A DNA stretch of 64,000 bases from Peptococcaceae bacterium 1198_IL3148 (GCA_036763105.1 JBAIYS010000013.1:38735-102734); one strand, 5' to 3'; positions 41,503-49,995 are shown, numbered from the stretch's first letter. Program-made: numbers and translations. Notes: generated from the letters alone by a model not told the origin.

Positions 41503-41928
41503 ATGACATACGAACCCAAGATAGTAGCATTTCTATGCAACTGGTGTAGTTACGCGGGAGCGGATTTGGCGGGTGTTGGACGGCTCCAATACCCCACCAA
41601 CATCCGGGTGGTGCGGATACCGTGTTCCGGCAGAATCAACCCGCTGTTTATCTTTTCAGCCCTGAGGAACGGTGCCGACGGCATTCTAACCTCCGGCTGA
41701 CACCCGGGCGACTGCCACTATGTTAGTGGCAATTACGTAGCCCGTCGTAAATTTGCCTTACTAAAAAGCATGCTGAACTACATGGGAGTAGAAGAAGACC
41801 GAGTAAACTTCACCTGGGTATCAGCGGCCGAAGGAGGCAGATTCGCGGACGTAGTGACCAAAGTGAGCGAACGTGTCAAAGAACTAGGCCCCCAACAGGG
41901 GATATTTAAAAAAGCGGATGAGGTGTAG
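41503..41928 (+). CDS. mvhD: MvhD/FlxD selenoprotein with in-frame UGA, copy 2
   Basis: 141 residues when the TGA at 41698-41700 is read as selenocysteine (residue 66). Identical to copy 1, including the downstream hairpin, so the UGA itself is not an independent observation. The conserved MvhD sequence after the UGA ([16 protein letters not shown] onward) shows it is under protein-level constraint. It bridges the Flx subunits and HdrA. Confidence 0.9.
41705..41744 (+). promoter_or_regulatory. bacterial SECIS element in mvhD copy 2
   Basis: Same hairpin as in copy 1, shifted by 7,758 bp: upper stem 41713-41720 with 41724-41731, loop TGT, lower stem CGGGC/GCCCG. Confidence 0.8.
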
Positions 41929-41931
41929 CGG

Positions 41932-42885
41932 ATGCAAGAACAAAGTAAATTAATACAAGAAGCCGCCAAGAAGCTGTTAGAAGAAAAGAAAGTTGACCTG
42001 GTAGTGGGGTTTGCCCAGGGAAGCTTACCGCTCCGCAGCACACCTTACTTTGCCCGGACAACAGCGGAAGCCGACAACCTGATCTGGGACGAATACTGCG
42101 AAAACAACCTGGCCAACTACCTAAGGAAACGGGAAGAAAAAGTGGCAGTGGTGGCCAAAGGTTGTGACGTGCGGGCCATCGTGGCGCTAATCAAAGAAAA
42201 CCAGATCAACCGAGACAACCTATACATCATTGGCGTACCCTGCCAAGGGATGATAGACCGTAAAAAAGCCAAAAAGCAAGTGGGCGGCAAAGAAATACTG
42301 GCAGCAGAAATTAGTGGCGAAGAAGTGGTGCTAAAGGGCAAAGGCTTTGAAACCAAAGGAGCAAAGGCCGAGTTACTATACGACACCTGCCAACGGTGTG
42401 CATACGGCAACCCAGTAATCTACGACCAACTGATTGGCGAAGAACTGTCGGCCAAAGAAGTAAGCTTTGCCGAAGTGGAAGAATTTGCAGCCAAAAGTGC
42501 CGCAGAAAGATCAGCAATCCTGGCGGCCGAGATGGAAAAATGCATTAGATGTTACGCCTGCCGTAACGCCTGTCCCATGTGCTATTGCCAGGAATGCTTT
42601 GTGGACTGCTCCACTCCCCAGTGGATCAGCAAACGGGCCAACAGTGCCAAAGACAACCTGATATTCCAAGGGGTAAGGGTATTCCATCAGATGGGCCGCT
42701 GTGCCGACTGTGGAGCCTGTGAAAGGGCGTGCCCAATGGGCATCAAACTGTCCCTTCTGACCCGCAAAGGAGTAAAGGACGTCAAAGACATGTTCAACTA
42801 TGAGGCTGGGCTAAACCCAGAGGACAAACCGGTACTAAACGACTTTACCACCGAGGACCCACAAGCGTTCTTGATGAAGGAATGA
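41932..42885 (+). CDS. FlxC-like 4Fe-4S subunit, copy 2
   Basis: 317 residues, identical to the protein at 34174-35127: an FrhB/FdhB-like N-terminal half plus two C-terminal Cys clusters for 4Fe-4S centres. It starts three bases after the mvhD stop, implying translational coupling to a gene that needs UGA readthrough. Failure of selenocysteine insertion could therefore reduce expression of this and later subunits. Confidence 0.85.
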   Translation: MQEQSKLIQEAAKKLLEEKKVDLVVGFAQGSLPLRSTPYFARTTAEADNLIWDEYCENNLANYLRKREEKVAVVAKGCDVRAIVALIKENQINRDNLYIIGVPCQGMIDRKKAKKQVGGKEILAAEISGEEVVLKGKGFETKGAKAELLYDTCQRCAYGNPVIYDQLIGEELSAKEVSFAEVEEFAAKSAAERSAILAAEMEKCIRCYACRNACPMCYCQECFVDCSTPQWISKRANSAKDNLIFQGVRVFHQMGRCADCGACERACPMGIKLSLLTRKGVKDVKDMFNYEAGLNPEDKPVLNDFTTEDPQAFLMKE

Positions 42886-42896
42886 GGTGAACAAGG

Positions 42897-43916
42897 ATGA
42901 TCATAAAGAAAAGTGAACTAAAGGGACTACTGGACAAACTTACCCAACAATACCGAGTATATGCGCCGGTAGAAAAAGGCGACAACATACTTTTCGAACC
43001 CATCGGAGCCGGTGGCGAAGTAAAACTGGGAGCAACCACCAAAAAGCCGGTCAAAGAAATCCTTTTCCCTCAATCCGAAGAACTGTACAACTACAGCGTG
43101 AGTGAAGAGGGTCTAAAGATGAACAGCAACCTGGACGACACCAAAACAGTGGCCTTCGGCGTACGCCCCTGTGATGCCAGATCCATGATGCTGCTAGACA
43201 ACGTATTTCATAACGACCAGTACCAAGACGTGTACTACCTAACCAAAAGAAAGAACACCATCATCGTCAGTCTAGGCTGTAGTGAACCGGAAAGCAGCTG
43301 TTTCTGCACCTCAGTGGGCGGCGGCCCCTTCAACAGCGATGGCTCCGACGTGCTATTGACAGACATTGGTGAAAGCTATCTGGCAGAGGCAGTTACCGAC
43401 CAAGGGCAAGAACTGCTAGGGAAACTGGGCTTAGAAGCAGCCGATGCTGATACAAAAGCAGCGGCAGAAAAAACAAAGGCAGCAGCAGTACTGACCAGTG
43501 AAGTGGACATCACCGGCATCAAAGAAAAACTAGATGGCATGTTCAGCCATGCCTACTGGGATAAACTGCACGAAAAATGCCTGAGCTGTGGTGCTTGCAC
43601 CTACCTGTGCCCCACCTGCCATTGCTTCGACATAGCAGACGAAGCCAAAGACTGCAATGGCTGTCGGGTAAGGAACTGGGACTCCTGCATGTTCCCACTC
43701 TTTACGTTACACGGCTCGGGACACAACCCGCGTACCAGTGGCAAAGAGCGCTGGAGACAGCGGTTAATGCACAAATTTAACTACTTCGTTGATAGATACA
43801 ACGCCACCGCATGCGTAGGCTGTGGTCGGTGCATAAAAAACTGCCCTGTAAACCTAGACATCAGACAGGTACTGGCGGAAGTCAAGGTACAGGACACCGG
43901 AAGCGAGGTAAGTTAA
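42897..43916 (+). CDS. FlxB-like 4Fe-4S subunit, copy 2
   Basis: 339 residues, identical to 35139-36158. AsrA/sulfhydrogenase-beta-like core with two C-terminal 4Fe-4S motifs. The ATG is preceded by GAGGTGAACAAGG overlapping the end of the previous gene's region. Confidence 0.87.
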   Translation: MIIKKSELKGLLDKLTQQYRVYAPVEKGDNILFEPIGAGGEVKLGATTKKPVKEILFPQSEELYNYSVSEEGLKMNSNLDDTKTVAFGVRPCDARSMMLLDNVFHNDQYQDVYYLTKRKNTIIVSLGCSEPESSCFCTSVGGGPFNSDGSDVLLTDIGESYLAEAVTDQGQELLGKLGLEAADADTKAAAEKTKAAAVLTSEVDITGIKEKLDGMFSHAYWDKLHEKCLSCGACTYLCPTCHCFDIADEAKDCNGCRVRNWDSCMFPLFTLHGSGHNPRTSGKERWRQRLMHKFNYFVDRYNATACVGCGRCIKNCPVNLDIRQVLAEVKVQDTGSEVS

Positions 43917-43919
43917 GAT

Positions 43920-44765
43920 ATGAACAAAAACAACCCATATTTGCCAATACCAATGAGATTGGTAAAGAACTTCACAGAGACCGAAGACAAACTGATTCAC
44001 ACCTTTACCTTAGAATTTGTCAACCAAGAAGATGCCGAAAACTTCAAGTACCTGCCGGGGCAGTTTGCCGAACTGATGGTATATGGCAAGGGCGAAGCCC
44101 CCTTTGGCATCGCCTCATCCCCCAATGAGCCCGGGATACTGAAATTTTCGGTGGCCAAAGTGGGGGTGGTATCCACAGCGCTGCACCTGTTGGAAGAAGG
44201 CAGTATCGTGGGTGTTCGGGGGCCGTTGGGCAACTGGTACCCACTAGAAAACCTAAAGGGAAAAAACATCGTCATCATCGGCGGAGGCTTTGCCTTCACC
44301 ACACTGCGTTCCACCATCCAGTATCTACTGGACCCGGTAAGGCGTGGAGACTATGGCGAATTAACAGTGATTTATGGAGCCCGGAACCCTGGATTATTAC
44401 TATACAAAGACGAACTAAAAGAATGGGAAAGCCGGGACGACATCAACATGGTGACCACCATAGACCGCCCGGCGGAGGGTTGGACCGGACGCACCGGATT
44501 TGTACCCAACGTCACCAAAGAAGTGGCTCCCAGTGCTGAGAACACCGTGTGTATCATTTGCGGCCCACCGGTGATGATTAAGTTTACCCAACCGGTGCTG
44601 GTGGAACTGGGCTTTACCCCAGAACAGATCATCATGAGCTTAGAAATGCGGATGAAGTGCGGCATTGGCATGTGTGGTCGCTGCAATATTGGCAGTAAGT
44701 ATGTGTGCAAAGATGGCCCGGTATTTACTTTGGCTCAATTGAACAACATGCCTAATGAATACTAA
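43920..44765 (+). CDS. FlxA-like FAD/NAD(P)-binding subunit, copy 2
   Basis: 281 residues, identical to 36162-37007. It is the last gene of the second operon: here a T-rich terminator follows, whereas copy 1 continues into the HdrD-like gene. Thus the second operon encodes the NAD(P)H-to-HdrA part without a CCG-type subunit. Confidence 0.9.
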   Translation: MNKNNPYLPIPMRLVKNFTETEDKLIHTFTLEFVNQEDAENFKYLPGQFAELMVYGKGEAPFGIASSPNEPGILKFSVAKVGVVSTALHLLEEGSIVGVRGPLGNWYPLENLKGKNIVIIGGGFAFTTLRSTIQYLLDPVRRGDYGELTVIYGARNPGLLLYKDELKEWESRDDINMVTTIDRPAEGWTGRTGFVPNVTKEVAPSAENTVCIICGPPVMIKFTQPVLVELGFTPEQIIMSLEMRMKCGIGMCGRCNIGSKYVCKDGPVFTLAQLNNMPNEY

Positions 44766-44804
44766 GCTGTTTAAAAGTGTGCCTCTAAAATAAATAATTT
44801 TTGT

Positions 44805-44833
44805 TACCCCCTCTCAAAAGGGGGTATTTTTTT
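44805..44833 (+). terminator. terminator after the second flxA
   Basis: TACCCCC (44805-44811) and GGGGGTA (44820-44826) with an 8-base loop, then seven T residues. Confidence 0.85.
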
Positions 44834-44963
44834 ATTTATGACAATTGATACTTGGCCCTTTAGTATTTTTCTGTAAACGATATGCTGGAATCAGTGCTTT
44901 TCTTGAAATACTTGTTTGGCAACTATATACTAAGGTTGGATGTTTTAAAGGGGTGATATTCAG

Positions 44964-46154
44964 TTGAGTATTCGTTGTATCGAGATAAAGGATAGAGCAC
45001 AGGCAATACAGCAATTGGCTGCCATTGGTTGTGACTGCTGGGGGGTACAGCATATGGCAGCAAAGGCGGTATTTCGCGTGTTGAAATTAAAGGACCTTAC
45101 TCCTACCCAAGCCAACATTATCAAACAAGAAATGCTATCTGCCGGTGGTGAAGCAGCTGTAACCAGAGGGGTGGTGAATCATTCGGTGTCCCAAACAGAT
45201 ATGCTGATGATGGCCACCGAAATGCAATACAAAAGGGTATGTGACAAGTTAAGGGTGCAGCCCTTTAAGTTGAAACAACTGGCTGAAAGCATTGAATCGG
45301 TGTTGAATAACTTGAACCCAAATGGTACCAGAGAAATGGATTGTCGGGGAAAGACCCTTGCCTTTGGCCAGCGCACCTATGTAATGGGCATTTTAAATGT
45401 AACCCCGGATTCATTTTCTGACGGTGGTAATTTTAATCGGGTGGAACAGGCGTTGGATCACGCAGTGCAAATGGTAAATGATGGGGCAGATATCATTGAC
45501 ATTGGTGGGGAATCCACCAGACCTGGTTATACCAGTGTTAGTTTAGATGAGGAACTGGAGCGGGTTATCCCGGTGGTGGAGAGGATGGCAACCCAAATAA
45601 ATGTGCCCATATCGGTAGATACCACTAAGGCGGAAGTGGCCAGGCAAGCGTTAGAGGCAGGGGCTCACATTATTAACGATATCTGGGCTGGGCAAGCTGA
45701 CGCAAATATGTTTTCGGTGGCGGCACAATATAACGCGCCGATAATGTTGATGCATAATCAACAGGGAACAGCTTACAAAGATTTGATGTTTGATGTTATA
45801 GAATTTTTAGAGCGGGCAGCAGACCAAGCCCTTTTAGCCGGGGTGCCCCGGGATAAAATAATTATTGATCCCGGCATTGGCTTTGGTAAGACCCATCAAC
45901 AAAACTTGGAAGTGATGAGGCGCCTGGATGAACTTAGGCCGTTGGGTTATCCGGTGTTACTGGGCACCAGCCGTAAATCCATCATTGCCAACACGCTGAA
46001 TTTACCGGTGGACCAACGGGTGGAGGGCACTGCCGCCACAGTGGCATTGGGAATTGCCAAGGGTGTGGATATTGTGCGGGTACATGATGTTAAAGAAATG
46101 GTCCGGGTATGTCGGATGACCGATGCCATTGTGCGGGGTGATATGGATGGATAA
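44964..46154 (+). CDS. folP: dihydropteroate synthase with N-terminal extension
   Basis: 396 residues. The C-terminal ~270 residues are the DHPS TIM barrel: GILNVTPDSFSDGGNF, DIGGESTRPGY, INDIWAGQAD, IIIDPGIGFGKT and GTSRKSI. It condenses pABA with the pterin diphosphate. About 120 extra N-terminal residues (SIRCIEIKDRAQAIQQLAAIGCDCWGV onward) form a separate domain seen in many clostridial FolP proteins, with no known function. TTG start behind GGGGTG. Its end overlaps the folB-folK gene by eight bases. Confidence 0.95.
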   Translation: MSIRCIEIKDRAQAIQQLAAIGCDCWGVQHMAAKAVFRVLKLKDLTPTQANIIKQEMLSAGGEAAVTRGVVNHSVSQTDMLMMATEMQYKRVCDKLRVQPFKLKQLAESIESVLNNLNPNGTREMDCRGKTLAFGQRTYVMGILNVTPDSFSDGGNFNRVEQALDHAVQMVNDGADIIDIGGESTRPGYTSVSLDEELERVIPVVERMATQINVPISVDTTKAEVARQALEAGAHIINDIWAGQADANMFSVAAQYNAPIMLMHNQQGTAYKDLMFDVIEFLERAADQALLAGVPRDKIIIDPGIGFGKTHQQNLEVMRRLDELRPLGYPVLLGTSRKSIIANTLNLPVDQRVEGTAATVALGIAKGVDIVRVHDVKEMVRVCRMTDAIVRGDMDG

Positions 46155-46986
46155 AATTATTATGCAGGGGATGCAGTTTTATGGCTATCACGGAGCGTTG
46201 GCCGAGGAACAGCAGTTGGGCCAACGCTTTACAGTGGACTTACAACTGTATTTGGATTTACAACCGGCCGGAATCGCTGATGATTTAGCCAAAACGGTGA
46301 GCTATGCTGATGTGTACCGGTTGGTTAAAAACATTATAGAAAGTGCCAAATATAAACTGATAGAATCCTTGGCAGAAACCATTGCCTCACAGGTGTTGGA
46401 CAATTTTGCTGTTAAAAAGGTAACGGTGCAAGTAAAGAAACCCCAAGCGCCGATACCGGGCATTTTTGATTATATGGCGGTGGAAATCACCAGGTCTAAG
46501 GCCGTTGCCTATATTGCCATTGGCAGTAATATCGGAGATAAAAAAGAGACTATCAACAGGGCCATTGCTTTAATAGATGCTACTATGGGGTTACGGGTTA
46601 CCAAAGTGGCGCCTTATTATCAAACGGCACCGGTGGGTTATACCGAACAGGATTGGTTTTTAAACACCGTTATTGAGGTGGAAACCACCCTTTCGCCGCT
46701 GGAATTATTACATAGGCTGTTGAATATAGAAAGTCAGTTGGGGCGGGTGCGGACCATTCACTGGGGACCGCGAACCATTGACCTAGATTTGCTTATCTAT
46801 GGGGATGAGGTGTTTAACAGCAGCGAGTTAACTTTGCCCCATCCCAGGATGACTGAACGGGCCTTTGTGATGGTGCCGTTGGCTGATATTAACGGGGACT
46901 TATTGGTGGCCAATGGAAAAACCGCTGCCGAAATTGCTACAGAGTTGAAGGAGCAACAGGAGATTGTACCCTATGATGAGCTCTAA
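46147..46986 (+). CDS. folBK: bifunctional dihydroneopterin aldolase / HPPK (FolB-FolK fusion)
   Basis: About 279 residues from the ATG at 46147, the overlap with folP setting the start. Residues 1-118 are FolB (MQGMQFYGYHGALAEEQQLGQRFTVDLQL, with the catalytic Lys region VKKPQAPIPG). Residues 120-279 are FolK (AYIAIGSNIGDKKETINRAI, PYYQTAPVGYTEQDWFLN, GRVRTIHWGPRTIDLDLLIYGDEV, LPHPRMTERAFVMVPL). Two successive folate steps sit on one chain. folP-folB-folK order is conserved in Firmicutes; the fusion is known in several lineages. Confidence 0.96.
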   Translation: MDKIIMQGMQFYGYHGALAEEQQLGQRFTVDLQLYLDLQPAGIADDLAKTVSYADVYRLVKNIIESAKYKLIESLAETIASQVLDNFAVKKVTVQVKKPQAPIPGIFDYMAVEITRSKAVAYIAIGSNIGDKKETINRAIALIDATMGLRVTKVAPYYQTAPVGYTEQDWFLNTVIEVETTLSPLELLHRLLNIESQLGRVRTIHWGPRTIDLDLLIYGDEVFNSSELTLPHPRMTERAFVMVPLADINGDLLVANGKTAAEIATELKEQQEIVPYDEL

Positions 46987-47130
46987 GTTTCATCGGCTTT
47001 AGCACAAAGGGCGGCTGTTGCAAAACCAATTATACTAGGGGGCGGTTAAATAGATTTATATTTAACAGTTGATTAATAAAAAGTTTAAATAAGCAATCAA
47101 TTCCCTTAGTTGGACATCGTCTTAGTATTT

Positions 47131-47156
47131 CTGCACATTAGATGGTGAATGTGCAG
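47131..47156 (+). repeat. 9-bp inverted repeat in the folBK-47221 gap
   Basis: CTGCACATT (47131-47139) and AATGTGCAG (47148-47156) are perfect arms around an 8-base loop, in an otherwise featureless AT-rich 230-bp gap upstream of the small membrane protein. Possible operator or terminator. Confidence 0.5.
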
Positions 47157-47220
47157 TAGTATGTTAAACTATTTATAGGCATTAGTAAATTTATATGAAG
47201 CTAATTGTGGAGGTGAAAAG

Positions 47221-47496
47221 ATGGACAATACAATTGTTTGGATATTTATAATAGGAATACTACTATTTTTGGTAGCAATTATTAGTCAATTAAAAAGCGA
47301 TATATCTCGTATGAATACAATTTTAAATAAAATTGCTCAACAAGTTGGATTCCCTAATACAATAGATAATGAACTAAAGAAACTTATTTCAGAAGGTAAA
47401 GAAGTTGAAGCGGTTAAAAGATATAGGATTGCTACTGGAGTAGGATTAATAGAAGCTAAAAAATATATTGATTCTTTAAATGAACAGGATAAATAG
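47221..47496 (+). CDS. small membrane protein with L7/L12 C-terminal-like domain
   Basis: 91 residues. One N-terminal transmembrane helix (residues 4-24: TIVWIFIIGILLFLVAIISQL), a short coiled linker, then a C-terminal segment LKKLISEGKEVEAVKRYRIATGVGLIEAKKYIDSLN. This segment resembles the helix-turn of ribosomal protein L7/L12 (the GLGLKEAKDLV motif). Such L7/L12-like membrane proteins are widespread and uncharacterised. Good GGAGGTG ribosome-binding site. Markedly AT-rich compared with the genes on either side. Confidence 0.75.
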   Translation: MDNTIVWIFIIGILLFLVAIISQLKSDISRMNTILNKIAQQVGFPNTIDNELKKLISEGKEVEAVKRYRIATGVGLIEAKKYIDSLNEQDK

Positions 47497-47606
47497 ATGA
47501 ACATTATTTATAAATTGTGTAAGAAGCGGGAGTAATGACTACTTCACATCATCTATAAAATGCGTATGTAGGCCGGTGAGATTATTGTCATAATGGGTGG
47601 TGGATA

Positions 47607-47900
47607 ATGAACAGCAAAAAATATGAAGTAAATATGGTTGGCAATTCACCGTGCCCTTGCTGTGGATTTATAACAATTCCGAATAATGGCGATGCCCTTG
47701 CCTATGTCTGCCCAATATGTCTTTGGGAGATAGATTTATTTATTCAAAGTGATGATGAGGCAAGTGACCAAAATCATGGATTAACATTGATTGAAGCCAG
47801 AAAAAACTATCAACAGTTTGGGGCGGTATTGGCTAATTTGAAGAAGTATTGCCGGGAACCCCAAAAACATGAATATCCCATAACTAAGGATGAAGAATAA
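47607..47900 (+). CDS. CPCC-type cysteine-rich zinc-ribbon-like protein
   Basis: 97 residues. SPCPCCGFITI near residue 14 and YVCPICLWEID near 34 supply the paired Cys of a small zinc-ribbon. SDQNHGLTLIEARKNYQQFGA is the conserved tail of the CPCC family. These proteins are common in accessory loci and sometimes occur beside polymorphic-toxin immunity genes; no toxin gene is evident here. GGTGGTGG precedes the ATG. Confidence 0.8.
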   Translation: MNSKKYEVNMVGNSPCPCCGFITIPNNGDALAYVCPICLWEIDLFIQSDDEASDQNHGLTLIEARKNYQQFGAVLANLKKYCREPQKHEYPITKDEE

Positions 47901-47957
47901 CCAGGAAATATTTTTCTTTTGGAGAAAGAGAAAATTTAAACTGTGGGGGTGGCTTGC

Positions 47958-49388
47958 TTGCTAAGAGAAGAATTGAGGAAACGAGCATTATCGATGGTCC
48001 AAATTCCCAATCATTTTCAACCAGTCATTGAGGAATATACTGAGGGAGAGAATGGAGAAGGTGGGGCCATGTTTTCATGGACAAACAAAGAAAAAGATGA
48101 AGGTATTATGATAAGTCTAGATCTTGCGGGTAATTTGACTAGTTTACTAATTGATATGAACGATAAAAATTCCAATGCCATCCCTTTAAATGTAGCGGAA
48201 AGAAGAGAACGAGCGGAACAATTTTTACTAAGCCATTATCCCCAGGCATTAAAGGATTTAACTTTATATAACACAAAAAAACTTACTAATGGATATCGTT
48301 TTTACTATGAACAAATGGTAATGGACTTACCGCTAGATGATGCTGGTTGTTTTATTGATGTTGACGCTGCGGGGAGCATTGTTGAGTTTACATACAGAGG
48401 CGTGAAACAGACACCTGAAATACCAACGAAGTTGATTTCAAAAGAAGTGCTAATTGAACATGTACAAAACAGACTGGATTTTCAACTCAGGGTTACAAAT
48501 CTTTATACTGATATTCATAATGTAGCGGAGGATGGGCTCCGCCTGGTGTACATACCGGAGCCATTTATGGAATATCAAGCAGACGTTTTGCAACCAACGT
48601 TAACCATTGTCCATCAAGAAGAGGATCTGCAAAGGTATGCTACAGTGCCTCCGCCATCGGGCACAATAGAACGCAAAGATTTATCCATTGAGGATATCGT
48701 TGGTATTTCTGAGGGGATGGAAGTAATTCGTGAAGTGGATATGGGGGAAGAAACCGGCATTGTGTGGCGTGATCGAGACTGGGAGACGAAGGAACAGGAT
48801 TTATCCATGGTTGGCTTTTTCCAAAGACATTCGGGGGGTACCGTTAAAGCCTTCATTGCAAAGAAGACGGGTAAAGTCAGAAGTTTTATGTGGTTTAAAG
48901 AACGAAGCGGCGACCTTTGCCTTAGTCACCAAGCATGTTATCAAAAAGCCATAGACTTTCTACAAAGGGTTATTCCAGATTATTATCAGTATCTGCAATT
49001 GATTGTCCGGGAAAATGAAGAAGTGGATGGTACTGAAATGCAACAATCATTCCTTTTTCATATGTGTAACGAACATGGCATACCAATGGAGTTAGGATTA
49101 GTAACGGTTGTAGTTAACCGCAAAACCGGACAAATTGATCATTACAGTGGACCGCGTTTTGACGTGGAACAATTGAGCCAAATCCCTGCTGAACCAGCTA
49201 TTTCTAAAAAAGAAGTCAGGGAAATATTTATCAATCATTTGGATTTTAAATTAGCATGGAGCAAAAATTATGATAGTGAAACAGAACCCTATACCCTTGT
49301 TTATCAAGCATGTGATCGGCATTCCAGAACCCCCATCCGGTACATAGATGCCATGACTGGGGCAGTTATTTCCGATAAAGATAAATGA
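47958..49388 (+). CDS. YcdB/YcdC-domain protein
   Basis: About 476 residues, starting at TTG 47958, which follows GGGGGTGG. Repeats with ISLDLAGNLTSLLIDMND, RAEQFLLSHYPQAL, YRFYYEQMVMDLPLDDAGCFIDVDAAGSIVEFTYRG and ISKEVLIEHVQNRLDF fit YcdB/YcdC repeats, PepSY-like beta-alpha units found in Bacillus proteins. No signal peptide or membrane segment, so it appears cytoplasmic. Function unknown. Confidence 0.75.
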   Translation: MLREELRKRALSMVQIPNHFQPVIEEYTEGENGEGGAMFSWTNKEKDEGIMISLDLAGNLTSLLIDMNDKNSNAIPLNVAERRERAEQFLLSHYPQALKDLTLYNTKKLTNGYRFYYEQMVMDLPLDDAGCFIDVDAAGSIVEFTYRGVKQTPEIPTKLISKEVLIEHVQNRLDFQLRVTNLYTDIHNVAEDGLRLVYIPEPFMEYQADVLQPTLTIVHQEEDLQRYATVPPPSGTIERKDLSIEDIVGISEGMEVIREVDMGEETGIVWRDRDWETKEQDLSMVGFFQRHSGGTVKAFIAKKTGKVRSFMWFKERSGDLCLSHQACYQKAIDFLQRVIPDYYQYLQLIVRENEEVDGTEMQQSFLFHMCNEHGIPMELGLVTVVVNRKTGQIDHYSGPRFDVEQLSQIPAEPAISKKEVREIFINHLDFKLAWSKNYDSETEPYTLVYQACDRHSRTPIRYIDAMTGAVISDKDK

Positions 49389-49524
49389 CGACAATAGGCG
49401 GTTTATCAACCTATGTCTTTAATCATTTATGGCATCTCTCATGTTCCATGGTTAAATAAATCTGCTTTGGGGAATGACATTGGTAGAAAGGGAAAAACCA
49501 ACCTATTATCAGGAGGAATGAACT

Positions 49525-49902
49525 ATGTTTAAACGCATCGAACATTTAGCATTTAATATTAAGGACAGAGCCAGGTCTATCCATTTTTACGAAGAACATT
49601 TTGGTTTCAAAAAATATTATGAACATGATGTTCCTGAACCCACAATAGAAAAAATAATTTATCTTAGACTAGGTGACACCATTATAGAGTTGATACATAT
49701 GCCAACTGGCTCGCCAATTCAAGGATTTCATTTCTGCCTTGAGAGTGATAACTTTGAGGAAGACTATACCCGCCTAAAAGCTGCCGGTATTCCTGTTGAT
49801 ACCGAGCCTCAACCTGCTGGATCAAGGGAGCCAGGAGAAGAAGGTTGGCGTAGAACAGTATTTGTCGGTCCTGACGGAGAATTAATAGAAATTAGAGGAT
49901 AA
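49525..49902 (+). CDS. VOC (glyoxalase/bleomycin-resistance superfamily) protein
   Basis: 125 residues. FKRIEHLAFNIKDRARSIHFYEEHFGFKKYYEH is the first beta-alpha-beta-beta-beta unit, with His6 as a likely metal ligand. IIYLRLGDTIIELIHMP and FVGPDGELIEIRG carry the Glu ligands of the glyoxalase fold. The metal site looks complete, so it is probably a metalloenzyme such as a glyoxalase I relative or epimerase. GGAGG precedes the ATG; a terminator follows. Confidence 0.88.
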   Translation: MFKRIEHLAFNIKDRARSIHFYEEHFGFKKYYEHDVPEPTIEKIIYLRLGDTIIELIHMPTGSPIQGFHFCLESDNFEEDYTRLKAAGIPVDTEPQPAGSREPGEEGWRRTVFVGPDGELIEIRG

Positions 49903-49913
49903 AAACTTACAGC

Positions 49914-49945
49914 ATAAAACCCGTGTCAGCGGGCACGGGTTTTAT
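49914..49945 (+). terminator. terminator after the VOC gene
   Basis: ATAAAACCCGTG (49914-49925) and CACGGGTTTTAT (49934-49945) are perfect 12-bp arms, able to work on both strands. Confidence 0.85.
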
Positions 49946-49965
49946 AGCTAATTATCCCAATGGCA

Positions 49966-49995
49966 TTGCCTCCATTAAATATATTATGCTAGAAT
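49966..49995 (+). promoter_or_regulatory. extended -10 promoter of the pantothenate-region transcript
   Basis: TTGCCT (49966-49971), 18 bases, TAGAAT (49990-49995) with the extended TGC just before it. It would start an RNA near 50002, about 200 bases before the DUF2520 gene. Confidence 0.55.

Larger units (their letters stand above)
38477..44766 (+). repeat. large direct repeat, copy 2
   Basis: Second copy of the 6,290-bp block at 30719-37008. The upstream bases still resemble copy 1 around the ribosome-binding site (TTAGGAG shared) but with substitutions and gaps, whereas from four bases before the ATG the copies are identical. That abrupt change suggests older paralogous ends with a recently homogenised or duplicated core. 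No clear sigma-A promoter is visible in 38358-38476. Confidence 0.95.

Noticed and set aside
30719..44766. A composite transposon formed by the two large repeats
   Set aside because: No transposase, terminal inverted repeats or target-site duplications are seen at the ends; the repeats contain only metabolic genes and their borders coincide with coding-sequence borders.
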